Shown here: one piece after another, positions 1-7,895 of the stretch
Numbering within the stretch: the stretch's first letter is position 1
Layout: the number at the start of each line of letters is the position of its first letter
Assembly: GCA_021201665.1 (NCBI GenBank)
Contig: JAJQEO010000097.1
Location: 32,605-90,600 of the forward strand
Source: Lachnospiraceae bacterium
Lineage (GTDB): Bacteria; Bacillota; Clostridia; Lachnospirales; Lachnospiraceae
Direction: 5' to 3'
Length of the DNA stretch: 57,996 nucleotides
The notes under the pieces: generated by a model
Databases searched by the model: none
Seen by the model: only the letters and a program-made list of their open reading frames with translations
Told to the model about the DNA's origin: nothing
Program-made: the position numbers and the translations under genes

Positions 1-273
1 GTTCCTGTGGCTTCTGCTGCGCGGAACTGCCGCTCTTGTCCGCCGAAGGTTCGCCCTGAGCCTGCTCCTGCGGCTTCTGCTGTGCGGATTTGTCACTCTC
101 GTCCATCGAAGTTTTCCCCTGAGCCTGTTCCTGTGGCTTCTGCTGTGCGGATCTGCCGCTCTTGTCCGCCGAAGGTTTACTCTGAGCCTGCTTCTGCGGC
201 TCCTGCTGTACGGAACTGCCGCTCTTGTCCGCCGAAGGTTCGCCTTGAGCCTGCTCCTGCGGCTCCTGCTGTA
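1..273 (-). repeat. 63-bp in-frame tandem repeat
   Basis: Copies begin at about 1, 64, 127, 190 and 253. Each unit encodes 21 residues around a QQKPQEQAQG core followed by PSADKSGSS-like residues. The unit is a multiple of three, so copy-number change would keep the frame. The array continues past the left edge. Confidence 0.9.
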
Positions 274-730
274 CAGGTTCCATGTCCTCTTCTGCCGAAA
301 GACCGCCCTCTGCCTCCGGCAGCGGCCGGGGCTGTCTCGTTTCTTCCTGAATCACCTGTGATGCCTGGTCGGAATCCGTGTTGGCAGAATCGCTGTAAAT
401 TCCGGCTGCACCCGAAACCGTCTCCGGCATGACCGGCTCTGCATCAGGCAGATCCGGCAGCACTGTTACCTCCGGCTCATCCGGCTGCACCGTTACGTCC
501 GACTCGTCCGGCTGCTCGTCCCCGATGACAGGCATACCGTCATCGGCCTGTCCGGCTGACCACGCACTTTCCTGCACCTTCGACCACACCTGCTCCAGCT
601 GTCTCTCCATCTCATCCATAGAAGTGCTTTTATCAGACTCATCCGCCAGATCTACGAAAGGATTCCCACATACCTTGCAGACGGTACTGTCATCATCTCC
701 TATGCTGCCACACACTATACAGCGTTTCAT
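1..730 (-). CDS. Zinc-ribbon protein with long repeat tail, C-terminus beyond the window
   Basis: About 243 codons are present and the frame stays open to the left edge, so the C-terminus is missing. The ATG at 730 follows an AGGAGG ribosome site. Cys4, Cys7, Cys18 and Cys21 form two CxxC knuckles (CIVCG, CKVCG), a compact zinc ribbon. An acidic Asp/Glu/Pro stretch follows, and then a 21-residue repeat rich in Gln, Pro, Lys and Ser from about residue 153 to the edge. Zinc ribbons of this kind often head membrane-anchored Gram-positive proteins, but no membrane segment is visible in the part present. Function not recognised. Confidence 0.75.
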   Translation of the reverse strand, partial: MKRCIVCGSIGDDDSTVCKVCGNPFVDLADESDKSTSMDEMERQLEQVWSKVQESAWSAGQADDGMPVIGDEQPDESDVTVQPDEPEVTVLPDLPDAEPVMPETVSGAAGIYSDSANTDSDQASQVIQEETRQPRPLPEAEGGLSAEEDMEPVQQEPQEQAQGEPSADKSGSSVQQEPQKQAQSKPSADKSGRSAQQKPQEQAQGKTSMDESDKSAQQKPQEQAQGEPSADKSGSSAQQKPQE

Positions 731-794
731 TCTTCTTATTCCTCCTGTTCCGGCTGTTTCCAAAAACCGCCTGGCAACAGCATTCGGGCAAAAA

Positions 795-842
795 GCGGCA
801 TCCGCCGCAAAAAAATCCCTGCCCGGCTCTGCACATAATAAG
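795..842 (-). repeat. Interspersed repeat family D, copy 1
   Basis: This shares about 47 bp with 5645-5692: a GCGGC/GCCGC hairpin with a different loop, an A/T-rich run, then GGCTCTGCACATAATAA. It lies between the promoter and the start of the zinc-ribbon gene, so it would be in its 5' leader. Confidence 0.55.
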
Positions 843-844
843 CT

Positions 845-873
845 ATTATACCTTATTATCAGAGAGAGGGCAA
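845..873 (-). promoter_or_regulatory. Promoter of the zinc-ribbon gene
   Basis: On the minus strand a TATAAT -10 box (845-850) lies 17 bp from a TTGCCC -35 box (868-873), about 115 bp before the start codon. The rest of 874-1039 is AT-rich, with a weak AACGAC/GTCGTT hairpin near 1016-1031 that could end the aminotransferase transcript. Confidence 0.6.
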
Positions 874-1039
874 GGGAAAAAATGTCTCTTTCAGATTCCT
901 TTTGCCAGTTTTTGCCAATTATTTACTGTTTTCTTATCAGGTCGTTGACTGAATACCTGTTATTCGCGGCTCTTATTTATAACTCCCGGCAAGGTATTCA
1001 TTATTCATAACTGTTAACGACTTACGTCGTTTACTATAA

Positions 1040-2332
1040 TTATTCATGATTCCCGGCCATATATTTTTCCAGGCTGACCAGTTTCACACAAAGCACGAAA
1101 ATCTCCGATGCCAGCTCAAGCTCCTCCAGAGTCGGGAAGGAAGGCGCGATACGAATATTGCTGTCCTTCGGATCCTTTCCGTATGGATAAGTCGCTCCGG
1201 CTCCTGTCATCACCACGCCCGCTTCCTTTGCCTTCGCGACAATTTTTTTCGCGCAGCCGTTCAAAGAGTCAAAAGATATAAAATAGCCGCCCTTCGGCTT
1301 TGTCCAGGTCCCGATCTCCAGTCCGGAAAGTCCGTTATCCAGAGCCGATTCCACCGCCTCAAACTTCGGACGGAGGATCGCTGCATGCTTTCTCATATGC
1401 TCATGGACTCCGTCCATATTCTTAAAAAAGCGTACGTGGCGCAGCTGGTTCAGCTTGTCATGCCCGATGGTCTGATAAAACAGGGCGCGGCGGGCGTCCG
1501 CAAGATTGGCCTCTGATGCTGCGAACGCTGCGATACCGGATCCCGGGAAGGATACCTTTGACGTCGAGATAAATTTATAAACCAGGTCTTCATTGCCGGC
1601 CTTTCTTGCTTCGGTCAGCAGCTCGAGAATCACATCCTGATCGTCATCATACAGATGATGGATCGAATACGCGTTATCCCAGAAAATACGGAAATCCTTC
1701 GCCGCCGGCTTCAGATTCGCGAAGCGCAGAACGGTCTCATCTGAATAAGAAATACCGGTCGGGTTTGAGTACTTCGGCACGCACCAGATACCCTTGATCA
1801 GCGGATCATTCGCGACCAGCTGCTCTACCAGATCCATATCCGGTCCCGTAGGAAGCAGCGGGACATTGATCATCTCGATCCCGAAAAACTCCGTGATCCC
1901 AAAATGGCGGTCATAGCCAGGCACGGGGCAGAGAAACTTCACCTTCTCCAGCAGTCCCCACGGAGTATGTCCGCAGACTCCCATGGACATCGCGCGGGCC
2001 ACCGTGTCAAACATCACGTTCAGACTGGAATTCCCGTAAATCAGGATCTCCCTTTCCGGTACCTCCGACAGATCGGCCAGCAGATGTCTCGCCTCCGGGA
2101 TCCCGTCCATCACACCGTAATTCCGGCAGTCCACGCCGGACGAGCACGTAAGGTCTGCCGTGCTGCTCAGCACATCCATCATACCGTTGGAAAGATCAAG
2201 CTGCTCCTTCGAGGGCTTGCCTCTCGACATATCCAGCTTCAGGTCTTTGGCCTTCATCTCCTGATATCTGGCCTCCACAGCCGCGTGTTCCGCCAGAAGT
2301 TCTTCGCGAGTCATCATTTTATAGGGTTTCAT
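1040..2332 (-). CDS. Class I PLP-dependent aminotransferase (putative aspartate aminotransferase)
   Basis: The 430-residue protein matches the group of class I aminotransferases that includes the Corynebacterium-type aspartate aminotransferase. It has the N-terminal DMSRGKPSKEQLDLSNGMM signature (residues 34-52), the NPTG loop (190-193) and a Schiff-base lysine at Lys259 in STSKVSFPGSG. It would transfer an amino group between aspartate (or a related amino acid) and 2-oxoglutarate in the cytoplasm. The start has a GGAGGAGACGCAAG ribosome site directly before the ATG. It is flanked by unrelated genes. Substrate is inferred from family only. Confidence 0.88.
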   Translation of the reverse strand: MKPYKMMTREELLAEHAAVEARYQEMKAKDLKLDMSRGKPSKEQLDLSNGMMDVLSSTADLTCSSGVDCRNYGVMDGIPEARHLLADLSEVPEREILIYGNSSLNVMFDTVARAMSMGVCGHTPWGLLEKVKFLCPVPGYDRHFGITEFFGIEMINVPLLPTGPDMDLVEQLVANDPLIKGIWCVPKYSNPTGISYSDETVLRFANLKPAAKDFRIFWDNAYSIHHLYDDDQDVILELLTEARKAGNEDLVYKFISTSKVSFPGSGIAAFAASEANLADARRALFYQTIGHDKLNQLRHVRFFKNMDGVHEHMRKHAAILRPKFEAVESALDNGLSGLEIGTWTKPKGGYFISFDSLNGCAKKIVAKAKEAGVVMTGAGATYPYGKDPKDSNIRIAPSFPTLEELELASEIFVLCVKLVSLEKYMAGNHE

Positions 2333-2544
2333 CTTGCGTCTCCTCCAGTACTTATTGCGATTCCCGAAATTTGTTTCCCTTCATTCTAGTCCCGTCCTCT
2401 TTATCCGTCAAGCCCTTCTTGTCATCAACCTGCCGAAAAAATTACGGAAATTCCGTTTCGCTCCCCAGCCTGCCGCAATTGTTTCCCGCCGGAATTTCCA
2501 TTCCTTCCCCGGTCCGCGGCGGCTGATTTCCGCAAAATTCTTAA

Positions 2545-2937
2545 TTATTCTCCAATCTGAGGCGACGATTCACGGGCCCGTTTCGTATAGCATGAAATGT
2601 TGATTGCGTCCTCAATCTCCAGATCCCGCTCCCCGGCCAGGGACTCCAGATGGTGACGGAATTCATGCAACAGAACCTTCCGCAGCTTCACGCGGAGGGC
2701 ATCGTCGCTCCATGCCCCGCAGCAGCGCATAAAGGAACCGTAATACAGCACAATAAATCGTCCCAGATAACGATCCCTGTGATATTCGCCCAGCACAAAT
2801 AAATCCCCGCGCAGATCTGCCGGATGCAAAAGTGCCCGGGGCTTTACCATGATCCCGCCATTCAGTTCCCGGTAAAAATCTGCGGGGAATGTATCCGCAA
2901 TCTCGTACGTCGCTGTTTCAAATTCATCAAATGTCAA
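2545..2937 (-). CDS. Zincin-like metallopeptidase family protein, TTG start
   Basis: The 130-residue product begins LTFDEFE and carries HEFRHHLE (HExxH-like, written HEFRH) near the C-terminal half, the zinc-binding helix of small zincin-like proteins. I place the start at the TTG at 2937 rather than farther upstream. Family members start with this TFEEFE-like segment, an AGAGGG site lies nine bases ahead, and the TTG overlaps the stop of the upstream small gene (TTGA). Catalytic activity is unproven for this family; the Glu and two His of the motif are present. Confidence 0.75.
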   Translation of the reverse strand: MTFDEFETATYEIADTFPADFYRELNGGIMVKPRALLHPADLRGDLFVLGEYHRDRYLGRFIVLYYGSFMRCCGAWSDDALRVKLRKVLLHEFRHHLESLAGERDLEIEDAINISCYTKRARESSPQIGE

Positions 2938-3122
2938 GAAGCAGCACCCTCTTTCGCGGCAGACACCAGTGCGCAGGTCCGGCTGTGCTCGCATTTCCCA
3001 TAGTCGCAGTCGGTGGAAAGCAGTGTCCGGCGGCCGTCCGCAGTCAGCTCAATTTCGCAGAAAACCATGCGCGTCTGATTCTGTTTCTTACAGAAACCGC
3101 TGACAAATTCTTCCGTTTCCAT
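2934..3122 (-). CDS. Small Cys-containing conserved protein, coupled to the zincin gene
   Basis: A 62-residue protein starting METEEFVSGFCKKQNQTR, with Cys in FCKKQ and a later CDYGKCEHSRTC cluster that could bind metal. The ATG at 3122 has a GGAGGA ribosome site ten bases ahead; a longer reading from 3149 lacks one. Its stop overlaps the TTG start of the zincin-like gene by four bases, so the two are probably translated together and may act together. I recall similar small proteins in Lachnospiraceae but assign no function. Confidence 0.7.
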   Translation of the reverse strand: METEEFVSGFCKKQNQTRMVFCEIELTADGRRTLLSTDCDYGKCEHSRTCALVSAAKEGAAS

Positions 3123-3242
3123 CGTGAAATCTTCCTCCATGAGAGACATTCCGTGGTTTATCTCATTTTACGTTTTACTTTGAGCCGTTGCTGTGTGCCA
3201 ATGGCATCCTATATAGTAAATGTCAAAAGAATTTTGTCGTTC

Positions 3243-3300
3243 ACTATATATACTTTCATACATACCTCGCAGCTGGTGCGAGGTACCGTCCTGAATTGTT
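3243..3300 (-). repeat. Family A 3'-end hairpin repeat, copy 1
   Basis: Read on the minus strand it starts 8 bp after the stop of the PF06541-type gene. It has ATTCAGGAC, then a GTACCTCGCA/TGCGAGGTAT stem with a short loop, then GTATGAAAGTATATA. There is no U-tract. See copies at 5805, 11221, 14048, 31565 and 48726. Confidence 0.8.
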
Positions 3301-3307
3301 CCCGGTT

Positions 3308-4369
3308 TCATTGCTCACCGGTTTTCGGCGGTGTTCCGTCGCTCTGGCTATTCTCAAGCGCAAACGCACGATCTGACCTATCTTCTGGATGCGCGGACTC
3401 TTCCGCTCCGGTTCTTTTGTCCAGCGACCGCTTCAGTGCCGCAAACGCCTCCCGGTTCATATCGGAGACTGCCTTTGGGTTGCGCTTCAGCAGACCACGG
3501 ATCGGCTTCCCATGCATTTTCTGCATCAGGTCGCCCTCCACCGTCATCCGGCTCACCTTCTCCTGCAGAGCGGCCACCCTGTCTGCCAGCTCCCGGTTCC
3601 GCTGGGCAAAAGAGGCCTCCAGCTCCTCTCTGTACTGGGTAATCTTTGCCTCCAGGCCTCTTTTCCGTTCGTCATAGGACAGCTCCATCTCACGCCTGCG
3701 CTGGACAAGTGCCGTCTCCATCTCGCGCCTGCGCTGGGCAAGTGCGGCTTCCATCTCATGTCTGCGCTCCGCAAGTGCGGCTTCCATCTCGTGCCTCTGC
3801 GCTTCGAGCTTTTCCATCTCCTCGTTGATGCGTTCCCACTGGATCAGGATGTCGCGCAGGTGGATTGCCGTGTGGAAGGATGTCACAAGATCTGCGGTCA
3901 GGAAGGGCGTCAATGCAAATACAATGACCGTTACCACCTGTTCGTCAGCCGCGAGGACCAGGTCTTCCAGAAAAACCTGCAGCACCTCTACCACCAATAT
4001 CGTCATCACACCCCAGCAAAGTGTGGACATCAGGCAAATGTGGCCGTTGATATTTAAAAATTTCCCCGTATAATCCCAGTATCGGACGTGAAACAGCTTT
4101 TCCATCGCCGCGCCAGTCACATATTCCAGCAGCGTAGCCGCCGCCATTCCGGACAGGCACATCAGAGGAATATTATCCCGGAACGGGATGGTAACAATCA
4201 GCACGCAGAGTGCGCCCGACCCGTAAATAGGCAAAAAGGGGCCTTTCAGAAAGCCCCGGTTCACCGGATGGTGTTCCATGATTGAGACATAAGTACTCTC
4301 GAACACCCATCCCAGAAAACAGTAAATGTAGAAAAACAACACCCACTGCGAAAATGTATAGACACTCAT
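3308..4369 (-). CDS. PF06541-type (CmpB-like) membrane protein with hendecad coiled coil
   Basis: Residues 1-175 are a membrane domain with several hydrophobic segments and the GWVFES and RGFLKGPFLPIYG motifs typical of the putative ABC-transporter type IV (PF06541) family. Residues 190-270 are a charged helix made of about seven 11-residue units such as RRHEMEAALAQ and RRREMETALVQ, which predicts a right-handed hendecad coiled coil. A basic region and an acidic tail follow. It starts five bases after the telA stop, so it belongs to the xpaC-telA operon. A role in envelope stress is inferred from that context. It is not a typical ABC permease and has no ATPase partner here. Confidence 0.8.
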   Translation of the reverse strand: MSVYTFSQWVLFFYIYCFLGWVFESTYVSIMEHHPVNRGFLKGPFLPIYGSGALCVLIVTIPFRDNIPLMCLSGMAAATLLEYVTGAAMEKLFHVRYWDYTGKFLNINGHICLMSTLCWGVMTILVVEVLQVFLEDLVLAADEQVVTVIVFALTPFLTADLVTSFHTAIHLRDILIQWERINEEMEKLEAQRHEMEAALAERRHEMEAALAQRRREMETALVQRRREMELSYDERKRGLEAKITQYREELEASFAQRNRELADRVAALQEKVSRMTVEGDLMQKMHGKPIRGLLKRNPKAVSDMNREAFAALKRSLDKRTGAEESAHPEDRSDRAFALENSQSDGTPPKTGEQ

Positions 4370-4374
4370 ATGCT

Positions 4375-5544
4375 CTATCTCTTCACTCCGATCAGTGCGC
4401 TTTTCAGCTCCTGCTCCATACGGTCAAGCTCGGCCTCCGCCGCACGGCGTTTCTGCCTGCCCTCTTCCTGGATCTTCACAACCTCATCCAGTGTGGAAAT
4501 CAGGCTTGCATTGGTTGCCTTGAGCGTCTCAATGTCCACGATCCCGCGCTCAGCCGCTTTCGCGCTCTCCACGGTCGCCACCTTCAGCTTCTCCGCGTTT
4601 TTCTTCAGAAGCGCGTTTGTCATATCCGTGACTTCCTTCTGCGCTCTCGCGGCCTGCGATGCGTGTTCTACGCCGAGCGCGATCACCATCTGGCTCTTCC
4701 AGAGCGGAATCGTATTGACTACCGTCGTCTGAATTTTCTCGATCATCATCGTATCACTTGCCTGCACAAGGCGGATCTGCGGCGCGGTCTGGATCGCGAT
4801 CATCCGCGTCAGCTCCAGGTCATGCAGCTTTTTCTCAAAGCGGTCGCACAGCTCCTGCAGATCCTTCGCCGCCTGCGCGTCCTCCGGGAGATTTGTCCGC
4901 TGCGCCTTCGCGACTGCCTCCGCCAGCTCGGTCGCGCGTACCTGCTCCAGACGCTTTTTGCCTGCCAGAATATACATGGACAGCTCTTTGAAATAGGAAA
5001 GGTTCAGCATGTACATCTTATCCAGGATGGCTACGTCCTTCATCAGCTGCACCTGGTGGTCCTCCAGCATGGTGCAGATTTTCTCAACATTGACTTCTGC
5101 CTTATCGTATTTTGCCTTCATCGCGGTGATCTTGTCCCCGCCCTTTTTGATGCGTCCAAACAGTCCCCGCTCCGGCTCGTCTGCGTCAAAGCTTTTGAGC
5201 TCTGTCACCAGGCTGGAAATCATATCGCCGACCTCTCCCAGATCCTTTGTCCGCACATTTTTCAGCGCCGTCTCGGAAAATTCAGCCATCTTCCTCTGCG
5301 TCCCCGCCCCATACTGCAGGATGCCATTTGAGTCATGCAGATCGATCTGCCGGCTGAACTCGTCTACCATCTTCCGCTCCTGGGGCGTAAGTGAATCCTC
5401 CGTCAGCTGCGGATCTGCCGCTGGTGCCGGCTCTACCGCCGGCTGCACGGCAGGCTGTGTCTCCCCTGCGCTCTCCGGGACCGTCGGCGCGCCAAATGTC
5501 AGTGTTGGCGTCGGGACCTCCGCGAAATCCTTAAATTCATCCAT
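4375..5544 (-). CDS. TelA family protein (toxic anion resistance family)
   Basis: The 389-residue protein belongs to the TelA/YaaN family: a proline- and alanine-rich N-terminus (residues 1-50), then a long, mostly helical cytoplasmic body with LTPQERKMVDEF, MYMLNLSYFKELSMYI, and a final WKSQMVIALGVEHA segment. The family is named from tellurite resistance, and its usual job is thought to concern envelope stress. The start has a GGAGGAGAAGGG ribosome site. It follows xpaC after a 342-bp gap, the common gene pair in Bacillota, and is followed at once by the PF06541-type gene. Confidence 0.88.
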   Translation of the reverse strand: MDEFKDFAEVPTPTLTFGAPTVPESAGETQPAVQPAVEPAPAADPQLTEDSLTPQERKMVDEFSRQIDLHDSNGILQYGAGTQRKMAEFSETALKNVRTKDLGEVGDMISSLVTELKSFDADEPERGLFGRIKKGGDKITAMKAKYDKAEVNVEKICTMLEDHQVQLMKDVAILDKMYMLNLSYFKELSMYILAGKKRLEQVRATELAEAVAKAQRTNLPEDAQAAKDLQELCDRFEKKLHDLELTRMIAIQTAPQIRLVQASDTMMIEKIQTTVVNTIPLWKSQMVIALGVEHASQAARAQKEVTDMTNALLKKNAEKLKVATVESAKAAERGIVDIETLKATNASLISTLDEVVKIQEEGRQKRRAAEAELDRMEQELKSALIGVKR

Positions 5545-5644
5545 TCCCTTCTCCTCCTGTATATGCTTTTCTATCTTTTCTGTATTCTAAATGACCGGCA
5601 ATCGGATAGGGGAACGCTTCTCTCCCTATCCGCCTGCGCGAGCC

Positions 5645-5692
5645 GGGGCGGCTTTAGCCGCAAAATTTCCTTGCCAGGCTCTGCGCATAATG
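5645..5692 (-). repeat. Interspersed repeat family D, copy 2
   Basis: Matches 795-842: GGCGGC-TTTA-GCCGC hairpin, AAAATTTCC, then GGCTCTGCGCATAATGA. The hairpin stem is kept while the loop differs. A more diverged third copy lies at 12636-12673. Confidence 0.55.
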
Positions 5693-5804
5693 AACGACCC
5701 CCAGCAAGCTGCGGGGTATCAGCCCGAGGCTCGCTTCGCTCGTCATTCGTCTGTTACGCAGCAAAGCTGTGGGGAATAGAACCCTGAGAGATTAAAAAGT
5801 ACGC

Positions 5805-5860
5805 GTATATACTTTCCATACGTACCTCGCAGCAAGTGCGGGGTACTGTCCTGAATAGTT
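5805..5860 (-). repeat. Family A 3'-end hairpin repeat, copy 2
   Basis: Begins 27 bp after the xpaC stop on the minus strand. CTATTCAGGAC, then the stem GTACCCCGCA/TGCGAGGTAC, then GTATGGAAAGTATATAC. Confidence 0.8.
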
Positions 5861-5886
5861 ACAAGTGCGCTTTCTTCCTGCGGCTC

Positions 5887-7539
5887 TTATTCTTCTTTCT
5901 TACCAGATTTTTGGGGAAAGTCACTCCCGGTCAGCCCCTCCTGCGCCAGCATGCTGTTCAGCACGGAGATATCCGATGAGATATCCCAGGCCTGCTCCTC
6001 ATAAAGGCTGTCCAGCAGATTTTCAAACGCTGTATTAATCGTATCCAGTGCGTCTTCAATCTCCTTCCGGGTTGTCTCAATATTCTGTCCGCGGATTGGC
6101 TGGTCATCCAGGTCACAGTACGCGTCCAGAAGCTTCCGGGTCGTCGGCAGATAATAGCTCATCATCTTGCGCAGGTCGGACACAGCGTCCGGATTTTTCT
6201 CCGCCTCGCGGAAAATCCTCGTCACGACCAGCTCCAGCCTGTCCAGCTTCGCCGATACCTCTTCTCCCGGAATCCGGTCATTGCATTCCCGGATATGGCG
6301 TATATATTTCTGCCCTTCCTCAATCAGCGCCTGATGCTCAGGAGAAAGCTTACCAGCCTTCCCACCTGTCTGGGATTCTGACTTTCCGGAGGCTCCGTCT
6401 CCCTGAATGCGCGTATCCTGGGCATCCTCGTCTGCGGTCCGCGCGGCAGAATCCTTTCTGCCTTTCCCATCCTCCTCTGCCCTCTGCGCATCCTGCGCGC
6501 TCTGGCGCTTCGCGTATTCTTCCTCTGCCTGGACATACTGCTGGTAGGTCGCCTGATCCGTGATCAGCAGTGTCTCCTTCTTATCAAGATATCCTACCGG
6601 GAAATAGCCCCGGCTGATCATATTTTTTAAATCCTTCCGCACAAATTTGCTGGTGCCGCCGATGCCCGAAGCCAGCTCCTCAATCAGGCAGTAGGTCCGT
6701 GCGCCGATCACCTCCTGATACCGCCGGAATCGCCGCGTAAGCCCCAGCCGCTTCTGTCCATTCGCGCCGAGCAGAAGACTTCCCGCGCAAAACACACCGG
6801 TCACCACCCCACTCGACGCAAGCATCACGAAATCACCCATCGCGGCCGCTGCTGCCGCTTCGACGGCAAGCGTAGCCCCAAAAAATGCCCCCATGCCAAA
6901 GCCAATGTATTTCATCAGCTTACTGCCCAGCTCACCCGGCAGCTTTCTTCTTGAAGCTGTCGGCTGATGCTGCCGCGCACCCGCACTGCTTCCGCCATTT
7001 CTCCAGGAACCGGTACCTTCCGTCCGACGGGCGGCTCCGCCATAGCCGGTTGTCCGAGAGCCGGCCCCTGCCGACTCGCGCGCAGCTCCGCTGTCGGTAC
7101 CCGCCGCCCGGCTCCCTGTCTGCTCATAAGCCCTGCGCACGCGATCCGCCGAACCACGGTATGTCCGGTCATTCCCCGCATCTGAACTGTACTGCCCATA
7201 GCTGCTGCCCTCAGAACCGCCCTGTCCATAACTGCCATATGTTCCACTCCGGCTGTAACCGTCCCCGTAATCCTGTCCGTTCCGGCTGTAGCCGTCCCCG
7301 TAGCTCTGTTCGCCCCGGGTACCGTCGCCCGGGCCATAGCCGTCCTCATAATCCTGTCCGCTCCCACGGCCTCCCTGCCCGCCCAGGTTTTCCCTGATGG
7401 CGTCCTGCAGGCCGTCCACCGTGTCACTCACCACATCCCTGATCGTATTGCCAAGCTGTGAAAAATCTCCCGTATCCACGGCATCCTGCACCAGCCGTTT
7501 TATCCTGTCACCGGCATCATACCAGTCATTTCTCGTCAT
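5887..7539 (-). CDS. XpaC family protein (5-bromo-4-chloroindolyl phosphate hydrolysis family)
   Basis: 550 residues. The N-terminal helix (1-48) is followed by a Gly/Tyr/Asp/Ser-rich low-complexity region (about 48-190). Two hydrophobic segments come next (about 208-255, GFGMGAFFGATLAVEAAAAA and a partner), then the XpaC body with RRFRRYQEVIGARTYCLIEE and a C-terminal helical region that starts near LSPEHQALIEEG and ends in DISVLNSMLAQEGL. An Arg/Lys/Asp-rich insert sits at 345-395. The family name comes from a plate assay; the biochemical role is unknown and it usually accompanies TelA, as here. The start has a GGGGAG ribosome site. Confidence 0.85.
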   Translation of the reverse strand: MTRNDWYDAGDRIKRLVQDAVDTGDFSQLGNTIRDVVSDTVDGLQDAIRENLGGQGGRGSGQDYEDGYGPGDGTRGEQSYGDGYSRNGQDYGDGYSRSGTYGSYGQGGSEGSSYGQYSSDAGNDRTYRGSADRVRRAYEQTGSRAAGTDSGAARESAGAGSRTTGYGGAARRTEGTGSWRNGGSSAGARQHQPTASRRKLPGELGSKLMKYIGFGMGAFFGATLAVEAAAAAAMGDFVMLASSGVVTGVFCAGSLLLGANGQKRLGLTRRFRRYQEVIGARTYCLIEELASGIGGTSKFVRKDLKNMISRGYFPVGYLDKKETLLITDQATYQQYVQAEEEYAKRQSAQDAQRAEEDGKGRKDSAARTADEDAQDTRIQGDGASGKSESQTGGKAGKLSPEHQALIEEGQKYIRHIRECNDRIPGEEVSAKLDRLELVVTRIFREAEKNPDAVSDLRKMMSYYLPTTRKLLDAYCDLDDQPIRGQNIETTRKEIEDALDTINTAFENLLDSLYEEQAWDISSDISVLNSMLAQEGLTGSDFPQKSGKKEE

Positions 7540-7602
7540 ATTGCACTCCCCATTGCGGTATCCACAACACGCCTGTCCGGCTCTGTCACCAACTAATTTA
7601 TT

Positions 7603-7631
7603 AGTATACTATCTGGGAAGAAAAATGTCAT
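7603..7631 (-). promoter_or_regulatory. Promoter of xpaC operon
   Basis: TATACT -10 box (7603-7608) and ATGACA -35 box (7626-7631) on the minus strand, 17-bp spacing, about 65 bp before the xpaC start. Confidence 0.6.
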
Positions 7632-7710
7632 CCATATTTTTAAAATCTATGAAAAATTTAACCGGGCAGGAGAATGCTTTGTTATTATATCACAGTTACG
7701 CTGTGCTGAG

Positions 7711-7748
7711 TGTGACAAAAAGGCTGCCCACCATTTGGTGAACAGCCC
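7711..7748 (-). terminator. Rho-independent terminator of the NlpC/P60 gene
   Basis: On the minus strand GGCTG..CACC-loop-GGTG..CAGCC is followed by TTTTTG. It lies between the NlpC/P60 gene and the xpaC promoter. Upstream, 7785-7845 holds two more hairpins (ACTCGC/GCGAGT and GCCGCGC/GCGCGGC with an inner AATCG/CGATT stem). Confidence 0.8.
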
Positions 7749-7895
7749 CTGTTTCCTTTCCATCCATAATCTGTCCGTACTCGCAAAGCGAGTATAGACG
7801 AAAGCCGCGCCAATCGTGAAGCGATTTCTGCTGCGCGGCTCTCAATATCCGCAACCAGCGTCACTGCTGATTAATAATATTCCCCTGCGAGTCTC

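Larger units (their letters stand above)
5545..5886. other. Intergenic region between xpaC and telA, rich in small hairpins
   Basis: No gene seen. It holds a perfect CGGATAGGG/CCCTATCCG hairpin (5603-5632), a family D repeat (5645-5692), an ACCCCCAGC/GCTGCGGGGT hairpin near 5697-5718, and a family A hairpin (5805-5860). None has a clear U-tract, so xpaC and telA may still be co-transcribed. Confidence 0.6.

Noticed and set aside
7..1010. Plus-strand frames over the left edge
   Set aside because: They read the complement of the repeat gene and its leader. The minus strand has a zinc ribbon, a ribosome site and a promoter.
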